This document shows, one piece after another, positions 1 through 11,332 of a DNA stretch of 64,000 nt. A program made the position numbers and the translations under genes. The notes beneath the pieces are model-generated. The model was not told the origin of the DNA. It did no database searches and worked only from the letters and a program-made list of their open reading frames with translations. This DNA is from Schistocephalus solidus (lineage: Eukaryota > Platyhelminthes > Cestoda > Diphyllobothriidea > Diphyllobothriidae), in NCBI GenBank assembly GCA_017591395.1, contig WEDG01004885.1, forward strand, positions 1 through 64,000, given 5' to 3'. Position 1 is the first letter of the stretch. Every line of letters begins with the position of its first letter.

Positions 1-1099
1 ACCACTTCCGAGCTGCGTCATGCAGCTGCAGAATATCGGCGAAACCCGTGTCTGGAATTTTTAACTAGTACCTGTGATGTAAAAGGCTGGATTATATGAC
101 AGCTGGATCACCGAGTTCGACAATGTCCATTTCAGTGCTCCGCGGCAGGCTGGAAGCAACCACGGCGACCTCTAGCATGAGTTAGATTATAGTGAAAGTA
201 GACTTGTGCTGCATCTACCGCACTCTTTTCCTCCTCACCCACCTGCCCTTTGTCATGACAGAGTCAATAAGGCCAGAGGCGGCAGAGGGCGCAGGAAGCT
301 GGCGGCGGCTGGAGCCACCCCTTATGTGACGCCACACCTGGCTCGGATCCCATGGAGTGGGGGTGCCATAGAGACAAAAATTAGGAGCCTTTGCAGCCTG
401 ACTCTCAGTTGACCACTTTACACAAAAACATACCGGGCTGACCGCGCGGTTCGAGTTATTTGGCAACCTTCCAAGCAACGGCTTTTTAGCGCACCGGGAT
501 AGTCAAGAGCGCATCATATTGTTTATATGGAGGAAAATGCGCTTTACTGGTTCTCAGGTCTCAGCCACCGTCCGCATCAGTCAGTGGATAGGGTAAGGGA
601 ATGCGCGCAGCTGCCGACATACCTAATGACGACGTCTACGCGTAGAACGTGCATGACCTGACCCTCCAAAACACAAGCACCAGGGTTTCAAACAACAAGG
701 GGTTGAACGGCTTACATCTCACATGTGTGAGATAGCCAGAGGTCACGTTAAGAAGGAGCCATCGCAGCCTGATTCGCAGATCACAAGTCAGCCAATCCAA
801 AACAACACACATGGGACTGACTGCGAGGTCTGAGTGGAATTGTCAGGTGGCAACCTTTACAACCCATGGCGCTGATCGCCGTGATAGTCTCAAACTCAGA
901 TGACACATGCAACAGAGGAGTCACATGGAGAAGGAGCCGAGGATCATACTTGCCTCTCCATCAACTATGCGGAGAGCATGTTTTTTTGTGGTGTTGCAGT
1001 GATCATGTGAGGTGCAGAGGCTGATGAGGAGAAATGTATTGATGTGGTATAGCCGGCGTTGTTCTACCGCAGGTTTTCATGGAGACGCATGTGACCAAA

Positions 1100-1710
1100 T
1101 AGGCCCATGCGGTGTGTGAACGTGTGTAGGCAGTGTGGAAAGCTGAGTCGGGTGCAGCGGGTGCATGTTAAGGCTTTGGCACTGGTTCACCGGTCTCTGG
1201 GCGATGGATTCGCTAGTGATCAACCAGGCAGATGTTTGAGGTGAATGTGTGATGGTAATGAGGAAAGGTTAGTACCGAGTCCCCATCGATGGTACTGGGG
1301 GCGGTGGTGGTCTGTAGGAAGCAGGTGGCAGGTAGTCTGAGGTAACTGTTGAGGTGGCGGGAGTGGGCGAGGGTCTGCGCCGCCGTGATCGTCGCAAGAG
1401 GGTGGGGGTAGGAGGAAGGTGTCGGTGATCTTGTGCGGCGGGTTTATCGATGAAGCGATTATCAGTGGTTGGGGTAGTCGTCGTCGTGGTCTGAAGCAGG
1501 TGCGGCAGAGGTTGATGTTGTGGGATTTTTGTTGCATTGAGTTCCAAGAGGTCCGAACTAGCCGACTCACGCGCGAATGTGCGTTGACCAGGTAGGCACG
1601 TTCGCAGGCATTGGACATTGGCAGTGTTGATCTGATGGGCTTGTGAGTTGCTTGCCGCTGGTTTGGCCTTAGCAGCGGCGATCTGGCTGGCCTCATAGAT
1701 TGCTGCAACA
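1100..1710 (-). pseudogene. Degenerate C2H2 zinc-finger tail of ERT
   Basis: Compared with the better copy at 39,640-40,560, recognisable pieces occur in alternating frames: a degraded first finger near 1,610-1,540, a proline/threonine-rich linker (1,547-1,269), and a finger-like segment [14 protein letters not shown] near 1,130-1,070. Frameshifts separate the pieces, and the first finger has lost cysteines. The family normally encodes a string of C2H2 fingers after the RT, presumably for nucleic-acid binding. Confidence 0.7.
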
Positions 1711-1931
1711 GTCTTCGCGGATCTTCTCCATGCTGGTCTACCCTGGGTGACGTGCTCTCAGGTCAACAGGTTGATTTACAGTTGCTTCAGATATTTCTTC
1801 AAAAGTGTCCTCGTAGCGTCGTTTCTGACTATCCTCTCGGTGTCCAGCCGTAGTCACATCGAAGAAAAAGTCGATTGGGTAGTTGTTCGTCGTCTTTTTC
1901 TCACCAGGTGGCAGCTCCATCGCAGTTGAAC

Positions 1932-2184
1932 TTACCTCAGCATGGCGTGGATGCTGAGGATTCCGGTCCGCTCCAGGACTTCCGTGTCCGGGATCCTGTC
2001 TTGCCATCTCAGTTTCAGTATTCTGCGGAGGCAGCTAAGATGGAAGTGATTCAGCTTCCTGGCTTGGTTCGAGTAGACCGTCCAGGTCTCCGCTCCGTAA
2101 AGGAGTGTCGTCAAGACGACGGTCTTGTGCATCTTCAGTTTGGTGTTTAGGTGAATACCGTGGCGATTCCACACGGAGGCCTGG
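1932..2184 (-). pseudogene. ERT reverse transcriptase C-terminal fragment
   Basis: The translation contains [31 protein letters not shown] and [18 protein letters not shown], the thumb/connector of the ERT family. The equivalent segment at 39,180-39,425 (+) lies in a longer RT reading frame. The RT catalytic part is absent because the element is truncated at about 2,185; upstream codons to 2,273 are unrelated flank. It is a fragment with no function of its own. Confidence 0.85.
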
Positions 2185-2185
2185 T

Positions 2186-2939
2186 CATAGTCTTTGCAAA
2201 AAGTCAGGGGATTAGGACTAGTGTTAAAGTTCCGAGTAGGGTTCAGTTTAGCGTTAAGACAGGGACATTGCATCCTTCTTTGGAATTTAACGATAAACCA
2301 CCTGCATTACTGGAGTTCTTTTTCGGTGACTCACCATTATAAGTTTCAACGCGTCTTAAGGGACTGGGTAGTTAAAGTATTTGGTTTTTGAGAGTTAAAG
2401 ATGTTTTTTGGAAGTTTCGGATGTTAACACCTTAGTTTTTCACCAATTAACTTAAGACTTTTACCATCCCGTCAAATTTGCATTTTGCCGCCTTTTGGTA
2501 GCGCCCTCTTTCACATCTAACACTTTTTCAAATCGGCTAAGACAGCTTTCCCGTAAGGCTCTGAGCAGACAGAAATCTGAAAAGGCAAACATTCACGCCT
2601 CGGACAACTCGCATTCTGCAGCTAAGTAAAACGTATGCTCGGTAACTACGACGCGGAGTTAAGCCCTTTAATCTTTCCGGCTAGCAGAAAAAAATCCATC
2701 GGCAAAGAAGCCTGCAGTCACGACGCGAATTCTGTAAACCACTGTATCTGATTCTCGCCTACTTATAAAGCTATACAAAAAGCATTTGGATATGATCCTG
2801 GGCGACCGGTGCTTGGTTGAAAGACCCTTTACATATTGCTTATTTTTCCATTGCTTCTAATTGGCTCCCGTTGGAACCCAAAAAGCTCAGGAAAATAAAA
2901 CCTTCGTCCCTGATAATTGGCATTCATTCTGAGTCTTCA

Positions 2940-2940
<1 letters not shown>
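2186..2940. other. Spacer without recognisable gene
   Basis: AT-rich DNA between the truncated ERT end and the (TA)n tract. Open frames are short (under 70 codons) and resemble no known protein. The same spacer recurs in copy 2 at 13,401-14,146. Confidence 0.6.

Positions 2941-2942
<2 letters not shown>

Positions 2943-3015
<73 letters not shown>
2943..3015. repeat. (TA)n microsatellite
   Basis: About 72 bp of nearly pure alternating TA. The equivalent tract in copy 2 (14,147-14,195) is about 24 bp shorter. It directly precedes the foldback element. Peptides of alternating Tyr and Ile read from it are meaningless. Confidence 0.97.
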
Positions 3016-3016
<1 letters not shown>

Positions 3017-3039
3017 CATTAAATATATATAGATATAGC

Positions 3040-3247
3040 TAGCAAGGTGCAACAGTCAAGACGCAGAGAGCTGTTTTCACGGTCGTTACCGATCATCAGT
3101 ACGTCATATGTCTTGTGCAGTGCACTTGTTTGACTTGTTTATGTACCTCACTGCACAAGGCATATGACGTACTGATGATCGGTAACGACCGTGAAACAGC
3201 TGTCTGCGTCTTGCCTGTTGCGCCCTAGCAACATATTTTGTGCTATA
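3040..3247. repeat. Foldback (long inverted repeat), copy 1
   Basis: The left arm ends at 3,122 (..TTGTGCAGTG) and the right arm begins at 3,149 (CACTGCACAAGG..). The arms are near-perfect reverse complements over about 80-95 bp with a 26-nt spacer. A transcript would form one long hairpin. Left-arm ends are eroded by the adjoining TA tract. Copy 2 shows the full 100-bp arms. Confidence 0.9.
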
Positions 3248-3404
3248 TATGGTATGTGTCCTATGACACAACGTTCGTTTATCGCCGGTAGCTAGCTGGC
3301 GGGCGGGCGGACAAATGGGATCGAGTGAGATCCTAACCACATCAGTGAGTGATACGCACTTGTTTGACTTATATATATATATATAATTTATTTTCAAAAC
3401 AGCA

Positions 3405-3569
3405 TCTACCATTGAGCCACGGGCTCGTTGCTTTTGTCGGTTGCGATCGGGAATATGATGATAGGGTGCGGCTCACCGATCTGCTTAAAGGAACATGTAT
3501 GTTCCATTGTGCCCGGGAGCTCACTTTAGAGCCCTCGCAGGCGGTCGCATAGCGACATGTAGCATATGT
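3405..3569 (-). repeat. SINE head fragment, minus strand
   Basis: This is the reverse complement of the 5' part of the SINE at 31,684-31,985. It runs from the A-box (seen here as CTACCATTGAGCC) back through the GGAACATGCATGTTCC-type palindrome to the GTAGCATAT end. It stops within the tRNA-like part and faces the plus-strand half at 3,594 head to head. Confidence 0.8.
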
Positions 3570-3593
3570 TGACAAAGTGTCAACAAAGCAACG

Positions 3594-3757
3594 AGCCCGT
3601 GGCTCAATGGTGAGAGCGTTCGATTCAATTACCAAAGGTCGCGGGTTCGAATCCCAGGTGTTCCACACTTTGGATTGGGTATGACTGGCTGATGACGGCT
3701 AATAAGCCAGAAATGGCCATTCAGGTTTCTCTTGTCTTTGTCGGTTCCACTTTGTCA
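3594..3757 (+). repeat. tRNA-type SINE, 3' half with hammerhead-like motif
   Basis: A tRNA-like stretch (3,594-3,665) has an A-box-like TGGCTCAATGG and a B-box GGTTCGAATCC matching the pol III consensus. A conserved body follows with a hammerhead-like motif (3,683-3,727), then TGTCTTTGTCGGTTCCA and a (TA)n tail. There are one-base differences from the other copies, including an extra base in the D-arm. Poor anticodon and acceptor stems argue against a working tRNA gene. Confidence 0.85.
3683..3727 (+). ncRNA. Hammerhead-ribozyme-like motif (type I, short stem III)
   Basis: Core CTGATGA (3,689-3,695) and GAAA (3,710-3,713) enclose a GGCT/AGCC stem II with an AATA loop. GAAA is followed by AT-GGCC-AT, a minimal stem III, and then U17. 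Stem I pairs GACTGG with the bases after U17; this copy has CAGGTT, so one pair is lost and two are wobbles. The closing stem II pair is a C-A mismatch in all copies. Cleavage is not demonstrated. Confidence 0.55.
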
Positions 3758-3789
3758 ATATATATATATATATATGATTTATTTTTCAA

Positions 3790-6700
3790 AACAGCATCTT
3801 AGCATTCTCAACAAAAAGTCCTCCATTCACCGCTGATAAAAAATAGGTACGCAAATCAGAAAAACACTGGAACATTACAAAAGTTACACAATAACCGAAA
3901 ACTGCGACTGTCAGCCTCAAGAAGAATCGTTGCCGGATGAGTCACAATATTTATTTCCTTCCAAACGATGGCAAAGTAATGTGCTGATGACCTCAGTATT
4001 GTAGTTCAAATAAACAAAGAAGTATAATCAATAGATAGGGAACAAAAATAGGCTGAGACGATGTGCGAGATACGAAAATTCCCATGTAAGTGGATTGCCG
4101 AAAAAGTGACGTCTCAATAAAAAGCCCTCCTACTTAACACTGAGTGTATTTGAACCATCTGCCTAAACAGTCAACAAAGTTCATTTTAAGACGCAAATAC
4201 AGCTCTGTAGCGAGCTCAAACAATGTCGTCAATAGATTTCAGTTGCGACGTAGACTGAGCGTAAAGTTTACGCTGGCAAGGGTTAATCTTCGAGTGATTG
4301 GACGCCCAGTCAAATTTGTGCGATAGACATGGAGCAGCCAACGACAGGGTTGGTTATCTCAGTTTCAGATGGATTGAGTCTCATGGAAAACATAGAATAC
4401 TGAGTTGGAGTGCAAGGCAACTGCCTGCTCCAAGATGAAAAAGCCACTCCAGGCATCTTTCTCCGAAAACCATGAGATTTAATGAGTTATGCAATCTACT
4501 GTAAGAGTCGGACGAGTAAAAACCCGGTTATGAATACCATAAAGCACTAGGCAGTCATGCGCCTTACTCGCTGCATTTCAGAGATCATGTTCGGATAGAG
4601 AACGAGCTTAAACTATTGACCTCCTGGTAAATGTCTCATGACCGTGAAGGCTAGACCGTCGGTGTTCACTCCAAAACATGCACCGCATAAAGAGATCCAG
4701 GTGAAATCAAGCCTCTCTGTTGGGGGTGATAATGTGGGATCAAAAAGAAAACAAATAGCCAGCCTTGCAATTATTTGAAGGATTCGTGGCAAAACTTTCC
4801 GAAATAACTTCAAGAAGGATAGTCAGAACGGCGCCGACTGATTTGTGATGGGATATCAGGAATAATGCGTTTTACTACAGTGCAGGCTTCTGTTAGTGGG
4901 AATTCGGATATAAAAAGACCTAACTTGTTAGCCTATCTGCCAGCCACCCAACATGTTCATGGATAGCGGACGCTCTCGGCGAATGATTACCAATTTCACA
5001 AATCGACATTTGTTGACCAGGCGTGACGTTAATAGGACGATAGGACTAAGGGCTGACTGCCTTAAAACACAGGACAAAAGCACAATGATGGCGCTTTTGA
5101 AAAGAAACCATAAACCACCACTATACAAGTTCACTTACCATTGTTGACTTATGACTAAACTCTTGAGTTAAAGCCCTAGAGGGATACAATCCCTAACCAA
5201 TAATCCCAGCGGCCGTTGAGACCCGCTAGTACCTGAAATCCCCTAGAAACCTCGTTAAATTGTCCGATTCGGACATTGCGATCCCGCCCTGCTGCATCTG
5301 CAGGAACTGACGCACTCCACCACTCCTGTCACTACTCAATTGGGAACGAAAGTCAGGCATTATAATTCATGATTTCGAGTGATCCTCGACCCTGGTACCC
5401 ACAGTTTGACCGCACGAGGACTTTATCAGTAGATTTCTGCCGGCGGTGGGAATCCCTGACTTAAATCGCTTGAAAAGCTTCGAGAGGATGAAATGCAGGT
5501 AAAGGCATTACTACACACAGACCTAATATCAGGAGCAACCTTGTGCGAAATTTTTCGAGGTCAGGGCTTAAGTGACATTACGAGTAGGTACCTCGTAAGT
5601 TTTAGCACAAGGTTACCTCCGTTATGGGGATGCCCACTACCCTCAACTGCACGCGACCCATGCGACTCCTCTGTTGGATACAGTTGGACGATACGGCACA
5701 TGAAACTGACAGGCTACGCACTGATTGCGAGTGATTAAGCCAATAACTTGGACTTGCTTATGCACGATAGGGTAACTTTACTAGCCCTCTGGTTATTTCA
5801 GTCTGCACATTAATATCTGCCGTTCACTAATGCGAGTAGAGAACCGTCCTATTTTGCAGAGACAGAAGCAAATCGAAAGACTCCCCTACTGATTTTTCTG
5901 CTTTGGGCCGGATGCTGTGATGAGTGGACGAGTCACACGATTCGTCAAACAATCACCCTGTTGGCTTGGTTCTCGATCACAAGACAGTTAGGCAGATTGA
6001 ATACGTTCCAACTGGCGCAAGATTTCTTAGCTAAGATCGTAACCGCAGATCGATGCATAGTGCCAAAACTGGTCGGGCATTGAAGTCCATGCAAGCCATT
6101 TTGATGTCATCAAATTTATGCGAAAACCCGGCGCAGCCAGGGCTCTGTGCGCTGAAATACGATATCACACTGTAGTCGAATTTGATGGCAGTAGTAAGCG
6201 GTTATAATTTAAGTTTTCAGCTTGCAAAACACTTTTGCGGATTTTTCTGATACAATTAGCGGCAGCCAAAGCACTGCAGTTTGAGCTAAATCCTCCAACG
6301 GGAACTTCTTTCCCTGGCTTCAAAAAGGACGGGTAAAAAACAGTTGTAGAGAAGCATAAAAACTATTGAGCTGACATGGCCGCCTGCATGAGGCTAGATC
6401 TGAAATGCCGTTGCATTCGTCATTCAAACTCTAAAGGCTTATTGGTCAACGTAATGGTAGTCCGTATGCACTGAATGACTGTCCACGATATGAATGCCAG
6501 ACATACCACGGGCGCGAGGGATTCGAATCCTCTATCGCTCCTTCCCCCCCTCCGCACTACAACGGGTTTTAGCCCATTACAGCATCAGCAGTGTCGGGCA
6601 CGAAGGAAGGAAAGAATCGTCGGTGCAATAAAGAGGTGCCTGGTGTGGACAAAATTCCACCTAAAGTCCGAAGGTTTTGTATGAAAATTGACTTTCTGGC

Positions 6701-7740
6701 TCCACGAGGTGACACAGAACGCGTGCGGAGATAGGAATTACTGCAAAGATTTTTGTAGCTGCCATTTCCAGGCAGTTTCAGCGCGAGACGCCATCAAGTT
6801 GGGTTCCAACCTGGATCTAGGTGCACCAGTCGACGCTATGCATACGACGTCGCATTCCCGAATAACGCTGTGGTTACCGGCACCTAACGGTCGTATGGTT
6901 TTTGTTGATTTCGCTGCAGCGCTTTATTCCCTTCATGGCAAAAATCCTGTGACCAATAATGGAGTTAGCAACGTGCTACGGCAAAAAGGCTAATCAAGGC
7001 CTTCCATGGCTCCCCTACGCGCAAAAGTTCTGGTCCACAGCGATTTCTCTCCAGTCGTTTATGCGTAGGCCTAGCATTCGACAAGTTCCACATTCCGTCG
7101 CCCATACTTGATCCTCGGAAGGGCTTAACTCGAGTTTGACTTTCGCAGTTACACCCGGACTTCGTCAGCATTATCACTCTGGTAGCTTCAGGTGTTGGCC
7201 AATTAACGAATGCATTTTCTCAAGTTTAGGTCAATAAATTAGTCGATTGTCCACCACGTCTGTTCGAACTGTATTTCTGACCAAGAAGAGGCACCCGATA
7301 ATTTGTAGAAGTGGATATTTTCAAATATATCAGGGTGAGAAGGCTGCCGAATGGACGGAGAAAAGGCGATAGCATGAGGCATATCGGTTATGCTCTCAGA
7401 GTTTCCTGCAATTATGTGAAAGCGGCCATGAACCTGATGCAACATCTTCGGGGCCACAGAGATTCCGGTTCATCCGCCATCGGTTCTGCCGGCTGTCATG
7501 TATAATTTTAAGCTGGTCGTGCACCTGGAGAATATGCGAAAACTGGAGGTTATTGGCCACCGCTAACTGAGGACTATACGTTGAACGAAGTGCACCAACT
7601 TCGTCTCACAGGGAGACAGCCCGTCCTATCCTTCCGTCTCTGGACACCAAAGTGAGGATGGCCGAACCAGGTTCACATGCTAATCCTCCGGTGTTGGAAG
7701 GACACCTAAAAGCTCATACTTCTGCTTCTGAGGGTCGAAG
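3790..7740. other. Unassigned DNA of the tandem unit
   Basis: About 4 kb with only short open frames. The longest, 6,688-6,993 (+, 101 codons), matches nothing I recognise. A short tRNA T-arm-like string (GGATTCGAATCCTC, near 6,518) lacks the rest of a tRNA. The region recurs at 14,950-18,895 with small indels that break every frame differently, so there is no sign of coding selection. Confidence 0.6.
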
Positions 7741-7756
7741 AAATGCTTATGGAGGT

Positions 7757-9104
7757 GTGGCTCGGACGCTGCTCTTTGTGAGACCCAGCTCACAGTCGGT
7801 CGTGCTAGAGTCCGAATTGAATGATCACATTGTGCAGATGTGGGTTCGACTTATCTGCTAATCTCCCACAATGGCCACTTTCAATCAGCTCCTCCCTCGG
7901 CACCTCACATTGAGTCGTAGCGTTGCAAGCAGCGTTTTTGTAAGTAATTCTAGAGGAGCATATTCGGACAGACTTCTAGACAGAAGACGGCAGTTTTAGA
8001 TTGCCAGAAGATTTTTCATTTGCCTGAGCCTTTAAGCTCGTGCATTTTGGCCATTTTCAGAGAAAAACAGAACGAGCAACAGCTATAAAGGGCATGCACC
8101 GCAGGCGTTCATGAGCCGATACCTACGTGTTAGCTCCCGGAGGACCCAACCGGAAAGAACCGAATGTGAAGGGGAGATAAAGGTGCGAAATGAAACCGAA
8201 TACTCTGTGACAAATGGAGGCGTGGCGGAAGGCATAGAGAATCAGCCTCGATGCGCCGTTGCCTGGCAAACCTTTCATGTCAGTTAGCAGTGTTATCAAA
8301 GCATCCTGAAACTTGGCGCCTGCTTAAACAGACGACAAGCTACTATGATCAATGACAGTGTGGCTCGGACGCTGCTCTTTGTAGACCCAGCTCACAATGA
8401 GCAGTGTGGCTCGGACGCTGCTCTTTGTAGACCCAGCTCACAGTCGGTCGTGCTAGAGTCCGAATTGAATGATCACATTGTAGACCCAGCTCACAATGAG
8501 CAGTGTGGCTCGGACGCTGCTCTTTGTAGACCCAGCTCACAGTCGGTCGTGCTAGAGTCCGAATTGAATGATCACATTGTGCAGATGTGGGTTCGACTTA
8601 TCTGCTAATCTCCACAATGGCCACTTTCAATCAGCTCCTCCCTCGGCACCTCACATTGAGTCGTAGCGTTGCAAGGAGCGTTTTTGTAAAGTAATTCTAG
8701 AGGAGCATATTCGGACAGACTTCTAGACAGAAGACGGCAGTTTTAGATTGCCAGAAGATTTTTCATTTGCCTGAGCCTTTAAGCTCGTGCATTTGGCCAT
8801 TTTCAGAGAAAACAGAACGAGCAACAGCTATAAAGGGCATGCACCGCAGGCGTTCATGAGCCGATACCTACGTGTTAGCTCCCGGAGGACCCAACCGGAA
8901 AGAACCGAATGTGAAGGGGAGATAAAGGTGCGAAATGAAACCGAATACCTGTGACAAATGGAGGCGTGGCGGAGAAGGCATAGAGAATCAGCCTCGATGC
9001 GCCGTTGCCTGGCAAACCTTTCATGTCAGTTAGCAGTGTTATCAAAGCATCCTGAAACTTGGCGCCTGCTTAAAACAGACGACAAGCTACTATGATCAAT
9101 GACG
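7757..9104. repeat. Local tandem expansion found only in copy 1
   Basis: A segment of about 600 bp (7,757-8,351, starting GTGTGGCTCGGACGCTGC and ending near GATCAATGAC) is repeated at about 8,505-9,104. Between them lie extra short repeats in which the same GTGTGGCTCGGACG start recurs at about 8,359, 8,404 and 8,505. Copy 2 has a single instance (18,896-19,501). The expansion accounts for about 750 bp of the length difference between units. Confidence 0.9.
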
Positions 9105-9149
9105 AAGAGGCATTTGTACTGGAAAGGAAATACACTCAAGAGTCTAGAT

Positions 9150-9886
9150 CAGAGGTCGGCAAACTCTAGGCCAGATACGGCCTAGCTAGTACTCCTGTCC
9201 GGCCTAACGCCCCCCTAGATAATTATTTTTTTGGATCCAGCCTAATTGAATAAGGGGGACTATGTCCATTTTCGGCACCTCGCCCAGTGTGATGCAGCCC
9301 TCGTTGACACCAAAGAATGCATCGGTGTGCTGCCAGCCCTGCGGAATGAATTGTTTTTCGCACTTCACTGATGTGTGTTCGCATTCGCAAGAGTTCAAGA
9401 TTGCCAGCACTCCTTTTGACTATCCCTATAGCGACGACCCCTCTGATGTGCAAATTGGAATTGATTGAGCTACAGGCTTCGGACGTTCTCTTGTCCAAGT
9501 TTACTTCTTGCGCTACTCTCATTGACTTCTACCGTCAGCTGCCACATGCTCAGTTTCCAAGGTTGTTAGCCCGTGCCAAGCGTGTGATTGCAATGTTTGG
9601 AAGCACTTATTCGTGCGAGCAGCTGTTATCCAAAAGGAAGTTTTGTAAGAACAGGCTGCACTCTCAGCTCACTGACAATCGCCTTAATGACATTCTGTTG
9701 CTGAAATCCTCATCATTAGAACCTGATATTGTATCTGTCTCTAAGAGCATGTAACCATGTTCCCTATCGATCGTACTGCATTTTTGGATAATAAACGTTT
9801 CCTTGGACATCTTGTTTCTTCCGGCCTAGTGTGCCTTCTTGAACTCCTGAAATGGCCTAGTAGTCCGAAAAGTTTGCCGACCCCTG
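9150..9886 (+). mobile_element. hAT-superfamily DNA transposon, non-autonomous, copy 1
   Basis: Terminal inverted repeats CAGAGGTCGGCAAACT (9,150) and its reverse complement ending GCCGACCCCTG (9,886) are typical hAT ends. They are flanked by 8-bp target duplications GTCTAGAT (9,142-9,149) and CTCTAGAT (9,887-9,894), matching 7 of 8. The 737-bp body encodes only the C-terminal part of a transposase, so it is an internally deleted element. Confidence 0.93.
9262..9754 (+). pseudogene. hAT transposase C-terminal (dimerisation) remnant, frameshifted
   Basis: The C-terminal part includes LIDFYRQLPHAQFPRLLA, MFGSTYSCEQLLSKRKF and HSQLTDNRLNDILLL, the hAT dimerisation region as in domesticated hAT proteins of the GTF2IRD2/SCAND3/FAM200 type. 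The N-terminal catalytic region with the DDE residues is missing. Relative to copy 2, one inserted base near 9,359 splits the frame into 9,262-9,468 and 9,371-9,754. Confidence 0.85.
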
Positions 9887-9894
9887 CTCTAGAT

Positions 9895-11218
9895 CGTTCC
9901 GTTACGACGGTGGTCCGGCCAACGGATTAAAACTGTCCCAGTTGTGTAGGTCGATCAAAATCTACTAATAAATTAGCTCGTATAGCAGGATATCATAAAG
10001 GCGAGCGCAAGCTGAAACTCATTCCCAGTTTTAAACGTTCGAAGAGTGAAGTCAAAAAACTCACTTTCTCTGGAATTCCACACAGCCCAGACGTTGCGCA
10101 GGTAGAAATTGGCCTGCACATGAGACCAGACCTGTGAAGACAATTCATGACGGTTCTTGACTTCTTATCGTACCCCATACCTCCCCTTCTGCGTGAAGCA
10201 CCAATTATCGTGCCTGCATCCCTCATCAGGGGATCGGACTGAGGAAAAAAACCTTTACCTACACGCTCCTTCCCTGCAGATTTCTTAAAGTTGTATCCGC
10301 ATTTACGTGCATTATTTCAGTTATTTAACGGGTAAAACAAACACCGTAAGCAGTTCAAGAGTAACGTTGGAATTCACTGATGTGAACAAGCTATATTGCC
10401 CTCTGAAGGCTTCGATGGTACTGTAATAACTCTTAATAGTCAGCTTAACTGAGCCAGAAAGACCCGCATTTCGGACTCGAGCTTATCCTACCTCATTATT
10501 AGGGCTCATGGACCCACCTTCTATCGGCTGCTTACGACATTCACCGACTTGTGTTGTCTGCAGAGTGGACTACAGACGTTCTACTTGGCACTGAGGCTCC
10601 AGCATAAAGACCTAGTGGACGCCTCACGAAGCTTAAGTTAGGTTTAGTACGGTGATAGCTAGGGCCACGTAGACGCAAATTTGACAGCCAGCAGGATGCA
10701 ATCCCACGGTTCCGTGATGCGGCATTTGCCTAAGGTGCTCAATCACCGAAGAGCTCAGGCTCCAGAGCCAGGCTTGGGGTCGGCCTACGGTTGGCTGATA
10801 ATTCCAAACAAGCCTGAAACAGTTATTCCAAGCACCCAAGTCATGCAGATAAAAACGAAGTGGCGATTCCATGAGGCATTTACGAAGGAGACACAATTAC
10901 TGGAGCAAGAGCGTTATTGGCCTGACGATTCGGATTCTAACTAGAATCTATCATCAGAGATATGATAGGATAAACGGTAGTGGGTCGCACAGGTGTTGTA
11001 GTATTTGTAGGATGTAGATTTTATGACACTTCGTGCCTAAAAATATTGGTGGTTACGGTCGATCAACCTGATCTTTTTTATTTCCTGATAAAGTAATCGC
11101 TAACTTTGAGCAAATCTGTCTAAACCAAGGTTTAAAGATATAGACTAAAATTGAGTATGAAGGGTTTGGTCAAGGTCCATCAGCCACGGGGAACACTGCG
11201 GGGTCCACTGAGGAGCTT
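9895..11218. other. Unassigned spacer of the tandem unit
   Basis: No recognisable protein or RNA. Open frames of up to 87 codons at 10,633-10,944 overlap on both strands and are not preserved intact in copy 2. The right end (about 11,174-11,218) carries the CACTGAGGAGC / CCTCGGAGCTGCGTC motif, which is related to the satellite at 34,053-35,222. Confidence 0.6.
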
Positions 11219-11332
11219 AACCACTCGGAGCTGCGTCATGCAGCTGCAGAATATCGGCGAAACCCGTGTCTGGAATTTTAACTAGTACCTGTGATGTAAA
11301 AGGTTGGATTATATGACAGCTGGATCACCGAG

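Larger units (their letters stand above)
115..2185 (-). mobile_element. ERT non-LTR retrotransposon, 3' half (RT end, zinc fingers, 3' UTR)
   Basis: Read on the minus strand this begins inside the reverse transcriptase at about 2,185, passes through the RT C-terminus (2,184-1,932), a connector and degenerate C2H2 finger region (about 1,710-1,100), then a 3' UTR reaching about 115. The same UTR modules are seen on the plus strand at 40,620-42,112. The element is 5'-truncated, as usual for target-primed integration. The finger region is split over frames, so the copy is dead. A boundary near 115 is suggested because the plus-strand copies also diverge after a GGTCGAACTG-like end. Confidence 0.85.
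1..11218. repeat. Large tandem repeat unit, copy 1
   Basis: Position 10 onward realigns at 11,228 (offset 11,218), and the same order of sub-elements follows: ERT 3' half, (TA)n, foldback, SINE halves, unassigned DNA, hAT element, spacer. The left end lies outside the window. This copy is about 850 bp longer than copy 2; about 750 bp of that is the local expansion at 8,352-9,104 and some is a longer (TA)n. Most other differences are one-base changes in homopolymer runs. Either a recent segmental duplication or an unresolved haplotype/assembly duplication would explain this. Confidence 0.93.

Noticed and set aside
2817..3032. Open frames with long Tyr-Ile runs (also at 13,890-14,335, 32,188-32,422 and 63,775-63,981).
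   Set aside because: Translation of (TA)n microsatellite, not protein.
3689..3713. TGATGA could be a C box of a C/D snoRNA.
   Set aside because: No properly placed D box or guide region, whereas GAAA and the three stems fit a hammerhead layout in all copies.
6688..6993. 101-codon plus-strand frame in the tandem unit.
   Set aside because: The counterpart at 17,831-18,040 is broken by a small indel, and no similarity is recognised.
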